Of a stretch of DNA of 35,516 nt, positions 1 to 6,718 are shown piece by piece. The translations under genes and the position numbers were made by a program. This DNA comes from UBA1715 sp036752345 (lineage in GTDB: Bacteria; Bacteroidota; Bacteroidia; Bacteroidales; UBA1715). The stretch is taken from positions 1 through 35,516 of the forward strand of contig DAIOSV010000022.1 in the NCBI GenBank assembly GCA_036752345.1. Reading direction: 5' to 3'. The notes under the pieces were generated by a model that ran no database searches, was not told the origin of the DNA, and saw only the letters and a program-made list of their open reading frames with translations. How positions within the stretch are numbered: position 1 is the first letter of the stretch; every line of letters begins with the position of its first letter.

Positions 1-48
1 AAAAGGTTAGACAAAGACACTATTTTGAAGAAAATCTTGAAGAAATAA
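1..48 (+). CDS. C-terminal end of an unidentified gene, cut by the window edge
   Basis: The first frame reads KRLDKDTILKKILKK and then TAA at 46-48, a lysine-rich tail that looks like a protein C-terminus. A terminator-like hairpin about 50 nt downstream supports a plus-strand gene ending here. The third frame is also open from the edge to TAG at 87-89, ending nearer the hairpin but using AGA codons, so the frame is not certain. Too little is present to name a family. Confidence 0.25.
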   Translation, partial: KRLDKDTILKKILKK

Positions 49-100
49 CGCAAGATAATTCTTCATCTATGAGCTTCCGAAAGGCGTAGCTCGCTATTCA

Positions 101-140
101 AAACCTCCTTCGCATACAAGCGTGGGAGGTTTCTTTTTCT
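101..140 (+). terminator. Rho-independent terminator between convergent genes
   Basis: AAACCTCC (101-108) pairs with GGAGGTTT (125-132). An inner CGC/GCG pairing (111-113 with 120-122) closes the loop, and the T-rich tract TTTCTTTTTCTCTT follows on the plus strand. The stem begins just past the end of anmK, so it may also stop minus-strand transcription, although the T tract on that side is poor. Confidence 0.65.
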
Positions 141-141
141 C

Positions 142-1182
142 TTATGCGCAGTAAATTGCTCCACCGCAAACGTCCTTGTCGGCTCCCGTTACCGATGCCA
201 AACAATTGGGTTTGCCTTGTGTGCGCAGATAGCCGAGGTAGGAAAAAAGCAACGCTTCTTTGTAGTCAATAAGTAAGGCTTCGGGAATTACTATGGTTGA
301 TTCAGCATGTGATTGTATCAATTCCATAAGGAAGGCATTGTGTGCGCCACCACCGGTGCAGAGTGTGGTGCCCTTTCCTTTGAGCGTGTTTCCTATTTGC
401 AGCGCGCAGTGTTCGTAGTACGTGCGCATTTTGTCGGCATTGGGAATGTCGTATTTGGCAAAGAGCGGAGTAATGTTGTCGTCAACCCATTCGCGACCTA
501 ACGATTTGGGATAGGTTTTGGCATAATACGCTATGGCGTTGAGGTCGCGGAGCAATGCTTGATATACTGAGCCTTGTCGCCCGAGGGTACCGTTGCAGTC
601 GTATGCTTGCCCGCAGTGTTCGGCAAATTTATTGAGTACAATATTCGAAGGACACACGTCCCATGCGATTCGTTTTCCGTTGTGCAGCGTAGACACGTTG
701 GCAAAGCCGCCAATGTTGAGGCAGTAGGTATATTGGGGAAACAAAAGTTCGTCTCCAATGGGAACAAGCGGAGCACCTTGCCCACCGTGAGCTACGTCGA
801 GCGAACGAAAGTCGCAGATGGTGGTAATGCCACTTTGAGCGGCAATGTATGCACCCGAACCTATTTGGAGCGTGAGCCCGGTGTTGGGCGTGTGAAACAC
901 CGTTTGTCCGTGCGAAGCCACATAGTGCGCCTTAATCTGATATTTCTCGGTAAACTCATGTACTCGTTGTCCGCAGAATTTTCCAAAATCTATGTCGAGT
1001 TGTGCCAACTCAAGCGCAGAAAGTTTGTGCGCGTTGAGCAATGTGTGTTGTTGCTCAGGAGTGTAGCAGTATGTTTCGGCATGCAGTATGTGAAACGCGT
1101 TGCCGTTGAATGTGGCTGCACACACGTCAAGCCCGTCAGCCGACGTTCCCGACATTAATCCGATATACACAAGAGAATCCAT
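142..1182 (-). CDS. anmK: Anhydro-N-acetylmuramic acid kinase
   Basis: AnmK uses ATP to open and phosphorylate 1,6-anhydro-MurNAc to MurNAc-6-phosphate, returning cell-wall turnover products to metabolism; it acts in the cytoplasm. The 346-residue protein has the hallmarks of the family: the ATP-binding GLMSGTSADGLD at residues 8-19, a GGQGAPLVP segment near 132, NIGGFANVS near 155, WDVCPSN near 174 (the Bacteroidota version of the family's FDTGPGN motif, keeping the Asp) and the nucleotide-binding GGGAHN near 276. Length is normal (about 350-370). The ATG at 1182 lies 16 nt after a perfect TAnnTTTG box, which fixes the start. It appears monocistronic: a divergent gene lies upstream and a terminator downstream. 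No MurNAc-6-P etherase gene (murQ) is next to it. The family assignment is secure. Confidence 0.95.
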   Translation of the reverse strand: MDSLVYIGLMSGTSADGLDVCAATFNGNAFHILHAETYCYTPEQQHTLLNAHKLSALELAQLDIDFGKFCGQRVHEFTEKYQIKAHYVASHGQTVFHTPNTGLTLQIGSGAYIAAQSGITTICDFRSLDVAHGGQGAPLVPIGDELLFPQYTYCLNIGGFANVSTLHNGKRIAWDVCPSNIVLNKFAEHCGQAYDCNGTLGRQGSVYQALLRDLNAIAYYAKTYPKSLGREWVDDNITPLFAKYDIPNADKMRTYYEHCALQIGNTLKGKGTTLCTGGGAHNAFLMELIQSHAESTIVIPEALLIDYKEALLFSYLGYLRTQGKPNCLASVTGADKDVCGGAIYCA

Positions 1183-1198
1183 GCCTTGTTTTTTTTAT

Positions 1199-1206
1199 CA
1201 AAGATA
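1199..1206 (-). promoter_or_regulatory. -7 promoter element (TATCTTTG) of anmK
   Basis: The minus strand reads TATCTTTG, a perfect match to TAnnTTTG, ending 16 nt before the anmK ATG. I see no convincing -33 TTTG partner. Confidence 0.65.
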
Positions 1207-1483
1207 GGAAAATGTAGTTAGTTATGGGTTATGAGTTAGGAATTATGAGTTGTTGAACGTTATTCGTTTTACGTTTTCCGTGAAACGGGTTAATCGCCTA
1301 ACCGATTCACCAATTTTCCGTTATCCGTACAATTTGTATGTAATTTCTGTGCAAATCGGTGCAATCTGTGGTTTATTAGTATTTTGCCAAAAGCCAACAA
1401 CCAATCGCCAATTACTAACCGATTAACCGCCTAACCAATTAACCGTTAGCCGTTCAACATAAAACCCAAACATCGCAAAGAAA
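1207..1483. repeat. Noncoding spacer made of short degenerate repeats
   Basis: No credible gene lies between anmK and the next start at 1545. The spacer is a patchwork of near-repeats. Units of the TTATGAGTTA type run through 1221-1255. CGCCTAACC occurs at 1295-1303 and 1428-1436, and CTAACCGATT occurs at 1298-1307 and 1415-1424, within longer AACCG/AATTAACC-rich stretches (1288-1330 and 1397-1456). A CTGTGCAAATCGGTGCAATC stretch begins at 1347. Such degenerate intergenic repeats are common in Bacteroidales genomes. Their function is unknown. Confidence 0.5.
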
Positions 1484-1510
1484 ATTGTATCGGTATTCGG
1501 TATAAAAGTG

Positions 1511-1518
1511 TATTTTTG
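1511..1518 (+). promoter_or_regulatory. -7 promoter element (TATTTTTG) of the TPR-phosphatase operon
   Basis: Perfect TAnnTTTG match. It ends 26 nt before the ATG at 1545 and only 5 nt before an in-frame TTG at 1524, so transcription would begin too late for that TTG to serve as the start. Confidence 0.65.
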
Positions 1519-1544
1519 ACATATTGAAAAAATATTTACACGGT

Positions 1545-4142
1545 ATGAAAAGAAGAACGTTGATAACGATTTCCTTCGTATTAGTTTCCTGTTTCGCTTT
1601 TGCAGAATCTTCGAAAACAATCGACAGTTTGGAAACAAAGCTCAAAAAAGCTAAAGGTACCGAAAAAGTAGAGGCATTGAGCAAACTCTCATTGCTATAC
1701 CTGAACGAATCGCCTAAAAAAGCATTCGATGCCGGATATAAAGCCTTGTATTATGCAACCTTTATGAATACTGCAGAGCCGCTTGCAAAGTCCTATTTTA
1801 CGTTGGGAGTGCTGCATTTTCGCACGAGTTCCTTCGATTCTGCACAGGTGTACATGAACCGAGCATTGAAAGTATGCGAGACCAATTCGCTCACCGCAGA
1901 AATCCTTGACAATTTGGGCGTACTGTACAAAGATTTGAGCCGATATGATTCGGCCATAGTCTATCACAATCAGGCGCTTAATTTGCAACAAATGATGGGC
2001 AACCGTGAGGCTGTTGCGGTTTGCTACAAAAACATTGGCAATGTGTATATGCAGATGGCAAAATACGATGACGCACTTGATTTTTATACCAAATCCCACG
2101 ATGAGTACAGCATCGGCGGTAATAATAAAAAAGCTATCGCAACATTGTATAACAGCATGAGTGCTGCCTATGTGGGACTTACGCAATATTCCAAAGCATT
2201 GTCGTATGCCATGCAAGCTGTTGATATACAGTCTGAAATTGGTGACAAAACGGGCGAGGCCTACACTTTGAACGGAATTGGAAATTTCTATTTCCGTTTG
2301 CATGTATATGACAAGGCGCAAGAGTATTATACCAAGTCATTGGAGTTGCGTGTGTTGTTGGGCGACAAAAATGATATAGCAGCTTCGCAGTTCAATATAG
2401 CCACCGTGCATCGCGATTTGGGGAATTACAAAGATGCGCTCAAATACTACCTACAGGCATTGGATTTTCGTCGGCAGACCGACAACAAAGAGGCTCAGGC
2501 TCTTATTTTAAATGCCATAGGCGGTACGTATAAGAACCAGAAGAATTACGCAAAAGCTATTGAAACGTATCAAAGTGCTTTGGCTCTCAATGAGAAAATT
2601 GGTGGAAGAAAAAATATTGCAAGCTCCTACGAACGCCTAGGTATGGTATATCGTGATACTTTGTTGTACGACAAGGCAGCCCAATACTATGCAAAAGCTA
2701 TTGAAGAATATCAAGCCATAGGCGATTCGCTCAACGTGGGCCGTATGTATAATTTTTATGGAAATTTAAACAAAGACCGTGGTAATGTGCAAGGTGCCAA
2801 ACAATGTTATGAAAGCGCCATCAAGTTTTACCGAAATAATACATTAGGAATAGCCTACGTCAACTTCAATCAAGGAAAACTTGCGGAACAGATTGGAAGC
2901 AATGCCACCGAAGAATTCTACACCAATGCGTTGCAATATGCCGAAAAAAGCAAAGAAAAACCGTTGATGCGCGATGTGTTCTATGCGTTGTATTCATACA
3001 ATAAACAAAAGAACCAAGCAGCAGCGTTGCGTTATTACGAACGCTATGTTTCGTTGAAAGATTCCATTGAGAGTGATAAAAACCGAGAACGAATAGCTGA
3101 GTTAGAGTTTGAAAACGATATTAAATTGTTGGAGCACGTCAATGAAAATCAAAAATTGAAACTGCAAGAAGATGCGTTGGAGAGTAAACAAATTCACATT
3201 ATAATAATCTTTTTGAGTGTCTTGTTGCTTGCTATAACGGGTTTTGCATTTCTACTATACAGACAATATACACAGAAAAAAAATGCGTATGCGTTGCTCG
3301 TGCAAAAACAGACGGAAGTAGAACTTGCCTATGGCGAGGTGAAAGTTATAAATGCAACCTTGCATAAGAAAAATAAGCAGATAACAGATAGCCTTATGTA
3401 TGCCAAACACATACAAAAAGCCATGTTGCCTTCAAATGATGAACTTTCTTCGGTGTTCCCGAGAAATTTCATACTCTATCTGCCAAAAGAAATTGTAAGT
3501 GGCGATTTTTATTGGCTTTCACAGGCTGACGACTATGTCTTTTTTGCGGTAGTAGATTGCACTGGTCATGGCGTTCCGGGGGCGTGTATGTCTATGATGG
3601 GCACAACCCTGCTCAACCAAATAGTAAACGAGTCGAAGATATACGACCCGGGTGAGATTTTGAATCAATTAGACCGCGAAGTAATAAAAACACTCCGTCA
3701 AGACGAAGGAAATGACACGCAAGAAGACGGCATGGCAATTTCATTGATACGCTACGATAAAAACAAATCGGAGATAGCATTTGCCGGTGCGGGACAAAAA
3801 ATTATAGCATTTACCAATGGTGAACCACAAACGGTGGCTACCTCATTCTGCTCAATAGGCGGCATGCACGTGTTCAAACAATCAAAGAATATCACGTTCG
3901 AGGAAACTACGTTCCCTGTGGCTCCGGGTTCTACAATCTACTTGTTCAGCGATGGCTATATAGACCAATTCGGAAGCGAGAAGAAACAACGTTTCTCAAC
4001 AGGTAGGTTTACCGAAATGCTCACCACAATGCAGCCGTTAGACATGCCGGAACAATTCCTCAACATTTCACGCCAATTTGACGCATGGAAAGGAAGTGAA
4101 AAGCAAATTGACGACATTCTCGTGGTAGGAATTCAATTATAA
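1545..4142 (+). CDS. Exported TPR-repeat sensor with cytoplasmic SpoIIE/PP2C phosphatase domain
   Basis: An 865-residue membrane signalling protein. In order: a signal peptide (residues 1-20, ending CFAFA), roughly ten tetratricopeptide repeats to about residue 500, a coiled-coil-like stretch, one membrane segment near 551-572, a second helical linker, and a PP2C/SpoIIE serine-threonine phosphatase domain from about 640 to the end. The metal-binding aspartates are present: SGDF near 651, DCTGHGVPGA near 671, FSDGY near 802 and DDI near 856, so it should be active. The TPRs would lie in the periplasm and the phosphatase in the cytoplasm. The usual DGMD motif of Bacteroidota relatives reads DGMA here. 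The ATG at 1545 is preferred over TTG at 1524 because it starts the signal peptide and suits the promoter. It is the first gene of an operon with the two genes that follow. Its substrate is unknown and no anti-sigma or antagonist gene is adjacent. Confidence 0.88.
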   Translation: MKRRTLITISFVLVSCFAFAESSKTIDSLETKLKKAKGTEKVEALSKLSLLYLNESPKKAFDAGYKALYYATFMNTAEPLAKSYFTLGVLHFRTSSFDSAQVYMNRALKVCETNSLTAEILDNLGVLYKDLSRYDSAIVYHNQALNLQQMMGNREAVAVCYKNIGNVYMQMAKYDDALDFYTKSHDEYSIGGNNKKAIATLYNSMSAAYVGLTQYSKALSYAMQAVDIQSEIGDKTGEAYTLNGIGNFYFRLHVYDKAQEYYTKSLELRVLLGDKNDIAASQFNIATVHRDLGNYKDALKYYLQALDFRRQTDNKEAQALILNAIGGTYKNQKNYAKAIETYQSALALNEKIGGRKNIASSYERLGMVYRDTLLYDKAAQYYAKAIEEYQAIGDSLNVGRMYNFYGNLNKDRGNVQGAKQCYESAIKFYRNNTLGIAYVNFNQGKLAEQIGSNATEEFYTNALQYAEKSKEKPLMRDVFYALYSYNKQKNQAAALRYYERYVSLKDSIESDKNRERIAELEFENDIKLLEHVNENQKLKLQEDALESKQIHIIIIFLSVLLLAITGFAFLLYRQYTQKKNAYALLVQKQTEVELAYGEVKVINATLHKKNKQITDSLMYAKHIQKAMLPSNDELSSVFPRNFILYLPKEIVSGDFYWLSQADDYVFFAVVDCTGHGVPGACMSMMGTTLLNQIVNESKIYDPGEILNQLDREVIKTLRQDEGNDTQEDGMAISLIRYDKNKSEIAFAGAGQKIIAFTNGEPQTVATSFCSIGGMHVFKQSKNITFEETTFPVAPGSTIYLFSDGYIDQFGSEKKQRFSTGRFTEMLTTMQPLDMPEQFLNISRQFDAWKGSEKQIDDILVVGIQL

Positions 4143-4144
4143 CA

Positions 4145-4801
4145 ATGAGAACACCATTAGCCGACGCACTCATATTTATACGTCATCATCAAGACGGTGA
4201 GATTGCAGAAAAACTCCGCAACAGCGGACTGCAGTACAATATGAATTATGGCGTGTCTTCATTGCTTCTTTCAAATTATGCCAAAACGCACGGACGCGAT
4301 CAGGAGTTGGCCGACTTGCTGTGGAACGAAAACTTTCGCGAAGCAAAACTCATGACATTTATGCTTGCCGACCCGCAAACTATTACCGAAACTCGCATAG
4401 CTGACTATGTGGCAGGATGTGCCAACAACGAGATGGTAGAAATAGCGGCAATGCATTTGTTCTCGCAGTTGCCCAATGCCTTTCAGTGGGCGCGAAAATG
4501 GATTTCGTCACCTATGCGTTATGAAAAAATGTTGGGATATTTGGTCATAGCTCGTGTAGCCATTACCGGAAATTTTGGCACAGTGCAAGATTTGGTATCA
4601 ATTTTGACCGATTACGAGCGTGATATACTTTCGACGGATTACTTTGTATTTCAAGCAGTAGAAAAAGCATTTCAGGAAATAGCATACCGCCGTCAGGATT
4701 TATATCCTTTGATATTAGAAAAAACGAAATATATTTGTACACAAAATAAATCTCAAGAACTATCGTTACAATTACAAGAGATGTTACGTAGTATTAACTA
4801 A
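4145..4801 (+). CDS. AlkD-like HEAT-repeat protein (DNA alkylation repair family)
   Basis: A 218-residue, wholly alpha-helical protein resembling the small AlkD-like HEAT-repeat proteins of Bacteroidota. AlkD proteins cup DNA in a superhelix and excise N3- and N7-alkylated purines. The repeats are visible as amphipathic helical pairs, for example around the segments NFREAKLMTFMLADP and ARKWISSPMRYEKMLGYLVI. The tryptophan and aspartate pattern typical of active AlkD (a WD..D-like motif in the third repeat) is not apparent; NNEMVEIAAMHLF occupies that place, so base excision activity is doubtful. It starts 2 nt after the phosphatase gene ends and is followed 9 nt later by the next gene, so the three are co-transcribed. 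It could be a repair enzyme, a DNA-damage binder, or a HEAT scaffold serving the phosphatase. Confidence 0.7.
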   Translation: MRTPLADALIFIRHHQDGEIAEKLRNSGLQYNMNYGVSSLLLSNYAKTHGRDQELADLLWNENFREAKLMTFMLADPQTITETRIADYVAGCANNEMVEIAAMHLFSQLPNAFQWARKWISSPMRYEKMLGYLVIARVAITGNFGTVQDLVSILTDYERDILSTDYFVFQAVEKAFQEIAYRRQDLYPLILEKTKYICTQNKSQELSLQLQEMLRSIN

Positions 4802-4810
4802 AAATTAGAT

Positions 4811-5578
4811 ATGTTAGAAAAATCTTCAAACCCCGCATTTTCAGGGAACGTGTTCAACAGTCAAGCGCAATCATACACGCAGCAAAACACGATGACAATA
4901 AAAGGCACTGCCAATAAAAGTCTTACTTTGTTAGGTCTCATTTTGGTTTCTGCATTGGTTACTTGGAAAATGGCATTTGCAGGAAACGCAATGGTTATGC
5001 CACTTATGATAGGTGGATTGATAGTAGGAACTATTTTTTCATTCATTACTATTTTCAAACCGGAAAAGGCAAAATTCACTTCAATTGTGTATGCATTAGC
5101 AGAAGGTTTGGTACTTGGCGGTGTTTCGGCTACATACGAAATGTCAATGGTTAACCCTGAAACGGGCGCAGGTTCTGGTATCGTGTTCAATGCCGTAATG
5201 CTTACAATCGGTGTCTTTTTCTTGATGTTGTATTTATACAGACAACAAATCATTAAACCTACACGAAAGTTAGCAATGGGATTGATGGTAGCCATGGGTG
5301 CAATTGCTATCGTATATTTGATAGACATGGTCATGGGATTCTTCGGTTCATCAGTAGGATTCATACATAGTTCAGGTCCGCTAGGAATTATTATAAGCCT
5401 TGTAATTGTTGTAGTTGCTGCGTTAAACTTTATTTTGGATTTTAAAAACGTAGAAGATGGCGTGAGCCAAGGTGCTCCTGAATACATGGAGTGGTACTGC
5501 GCTTTCGGTATGATGATGACATTGGTATGGTTATACTTAGAGATGCTTAGACTTTTGTCTAAAATCAATAGGGAATAG
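4811..5578 (+). CDS. Bax inhibitor-1 / YccA-family membrane protein
   Basis: A 255-residue inner-membrane protein with a hydrophilic N-terminus of about 35 residues and then about seven membrane segments. It matches the Bax inhibitor-1/YccA superfamily. Bacterial members such as YetJ are pH-sensitive calcium-leak channels, and YccA modulates the FtsH protease. The C-terminal part NFILDFKNVEDGVSQGAPEY followed by a long last hydrophobic segment is the conserved family block, and its acidic residues correspond to the region that forms the pH-sensing aspartate pair in YetJ. It is the last gene of the operon with the TPR phosphatase and the AlkD-like protein and is followed by a strong terminator. 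The precise role cannot be derived from the sequence; the family assignment is firm. Confidence 0.9.
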   Translation: MLEKSSNPAFSGNVFNSQAQSYTQQNTMTIKGTANKSLTLLGLILVSALVTWKMAFAGNAMVMPLMIGGLIVGTIFSFITIFKPEKAKFTSIVYALAEGLVLGGVSATYEMSMVNPETGAGSGIVFNAVMLTIGVFFLMLYLYRQQIIKPTRKLAMGLMVAMGAIAIVYLIDMVMGFFGSSVGFIHSSGPLGIIISLVIVVVAALNFILDFKNVEDGVSQGAPEYMEWYCAFGMMMTLVWLYLEMLRLLSKINRE

Positions 5579-5606
5579 ACTGGTTGGTCAATAATAAGTC
5601 TGTGTG

Positions 5607-5643
5607 GTGGGTTATGGTTGAAAAATCATAACTCACTTTTTTT
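5607..5643 (+). terminator. Rho-independent terminator after the Bax-inhibitor gene
   Basis: GTGGGTTATG (5607-5616) pairs over ten bases, with one G-U, with CATAACTCAC (5627-5636). The loop is GTTGAAAAAT and seven T residues follow at once. It lies 28 nt after the stop codon at 5576-5578 and ends the three-gene operon. Confidence 0.85.
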
Positions 5644-5666
5644 GGCTATCCTCGTTTTTGAAACAA

Positions 5667-5817
5667 GGAGATTCCTCACTACGTTCGGAATGACGCGCTT
5701 GGATGGGACACACGGGGGGGGAGAGAAGAAAAATGGCAGAGCCATTTTTCTTCTCTCCCCCTTCTCCCTAGTACGAATTTCGTCATTCCGCAGGAGCGAA
5801 GCGACGGAGGAATCTCC
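5667..5817. repeat. REP/MITE-like palindromic element of about 151 bp
   Basis: The outer ends are inverted copies: GGAGATTCCTC (5667-5677) faces GAGGAATCTCC (5807-5817), and GGAATGACG (5687-5695) faces CGTCATTCC (5781-5789). The segments between these blocks differ in length (9 and 17 nt). In the centre, 5717-5737 is perfectly complementary to 5741-5761 (21 bp, loop AGA), and G-U pairs extend the stem. The whole element could fold into one long hairpin. There is no transposase, and small ORFs across it are not credible genes. GGAATGAC-type palindromes are dispersed intergenic repeats in many Bacteroidota drafts (recollection, not a search). Confidence 0.75.
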
Positions 5818-5854
5818 ACTAATTTTTGTGCTACAAAGGAGGAATAGTATCATC

Positions 5855-5909
5855 TTTTTTTGGCTATAGATTTTCAACAACAAAAATAGAGTGTACCTTT
5901 GTGGTTGGT
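5855..5909. repeat. 55-bp sequence repeated exactly across the scaffold gap (left copy)
   Basis: Bases 5855-5909 are identical to 6010-6064 and touch the first and last N of the gap between them. A 55-nt identity at two contig ends equals a common final k-mer size of short-read assemblers, so the two copies are probably one locus counted twice. The left copy also contains TACCTTTG (5894-5901), the duplicate of the promoter box of the next gene. Confidence 0.85.
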
Positions 5910-6009
5910 NNNNNNNNNNNNNNNNNNNNNNNNNNNNNNNNNNNNNNNNNNNNNNNNNNNNNNNNNNNNNNNNNNNNNNNNNNNNNNNNNNNNNNNNNNN
6001 NNNNNNNNN
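5910..6009. other. Scaffold gap of 100 N, probably not a real gap
   Basis: A run of exactly 100 N, a placeholder length. The flanks share 55 identical bases, so the contigs most likely overlap and the true sequence continues from 5909 directly to 6065. No gene is interrupted. Confidence 0.9.
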
Positions 6010-6064
6010 TTTTTTTGGCTATAGATTTTCAACAACAAAAATAGAGTGTACCTTTGTGGTTGGT
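6010..6064. repeat. 55-bp sequence repeated exactly across the scaffold gap (right copy)
   Basis: Identical to 5855-5909. This copy continues into the promoter and start of the polysaccharide deacetylase gene. Confidence 0.85.
6049..6056 (+). promoter_or_regulatory. -7 promoter element (TACCTTTG) of the deacetylase-GT2 unit
   Basis: Perfect TAnnTTTG match ending 24 nt before ATG 6081. It overlaps an in-frame TTG at 6054, which therefore cannot be the translation start. Confidence 0.65.
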
Positions 6065-6080
6065 AAATAGATTGAATGGC

Positions 6081-6716
6081 ATGAGACAACCCATCTTTGA
6101 CTTGACGAAGGCCCAACCGCCTATAATTGGAGAACTTGCGTTCCCGAAAGCTCATTTCAGAATCCCTCAAAAAGAAAAAACCGTATATCTTACGTTCGAC
6201 GATGGTCCGGTGCCAACCTATACGCCGCAGGTAATCAAGCTTTTACAAGAATACAATGTGCCGGCTACCTTTTTTATGGTGGGCGAAAATGTGTTCAAAT
6301 TTCCCGACATGTATCAGGCAGTCAAAGAAGCCGGCCATGCCGTTGGCTCTCATACCTACAATCATCTGAAAGGATGGATTACCAACAATTCAGATTATAT
6401 TGAAAATGTTCGCAAAGGTGCGGAAATAGTACAAAGTAACTTGTTCCGTCCTCCTTATGGAAAAATAAAACCGAGTCAGGCTCGCGTACTGGGCAAAGAG
6501 TTGCACATTATCATGTGGGACATTATTACCATGGATTACGACCACAACCTTACCGGCGAGGATTGTTTCAAGAGCGTAAAAGACTATGTTCGCAATGGCT
6601 CTATTATCGTATTTCACGATTCCCCCAAGACCGAAAAAAACTTATTGTACGCATTGCCTAAAACCATTGAGTATTTACAAAAAGAAAATTATACCTTTGC
6701 TCCCATACGATTTTAG
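6081..6716 (+). CDS. Polysaccharide deacetylase (NodB homology domain)
   Basis: A 211-residue carbohydrate esterase family 4 enzyme, which removes acetyl groups from N-acetylated sugars such as peptidoglycan or surface polysaccharide. All catalytic motifs are visible: TFDDGP (38-43, catalytic base and metal Asp), SHTYNH (90-95, two metal-binding His), RPPYG (123-127), WDIITMDYD, and the final FHDS (178-181, catalytic His). There is no clear signal peptide, so it either acts in the cytoplasm or is exported by another route. An in-frame TTG at 6054 would add nine residues but lies inside the promoter box, so ATG 6081 is chosen. It is followed 2 nt later by a glycosyltransferase, suggesting a shared role in glycan assembly. 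The actual substrate is not evident. Confidence 0.9.
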   Translation: MRQPIFDLTKAQPPIIGELAFPKAHFRIPQKEKTVYLTFDDGPVPTYTPQVIKLLQEYNVPATFFMVGENVFKFPDMYQAVKEAGHAVGSHTYNHLKGWITNNSDYIENVRKGAEIVQSNLFRPPYGKIKPSQARVLGKELHIIMWDIITMDYDHNLTGEDCFKSVKDYVRNGSIIVFHDSPKTEKNLLYALPKTIEYLQKENYTFAPIRF

Positions 6717-6718
6717 CA

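Noticed and set aside
574..1158. Open frame of 194 codons antisense to anmK
   Set aside because: It is the complement of a well-supported gene and its translation resembles no family. A shadow frame.
1272..1287. parS-like sequence CGTTTTCCGTGAAACG
   Set aside because: It agrees with TGTTNCACGTGAAACA at 11 of 15 informative bases, but the central CAC and both ends differ, and it lies in a degenerate repeat patch. I do not call it a parS site.
1695..2321. Open frame of 208 codons antisense to the TPR-phosphatase gene
   Set aside because: Shadow of the TPR region, with no start signal or recognisable content.
4861..5568. Open frame of 235 codons antisense to the Bax-inhibitor gene
   Set aside because: The complement of hydrophobic codons gives a long open frame; the sense protein is a clear family member.
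5618..5883. Small open frames on both strands across the palindromic element
   Set aside because: They follow the inverted repeat and have no promoter or protein-like composition.
5826..6044. Open frame running through the N of the first gap
   Set aside because: The translation is undefined inside the N and the two ends are copies of the same 55 bases.
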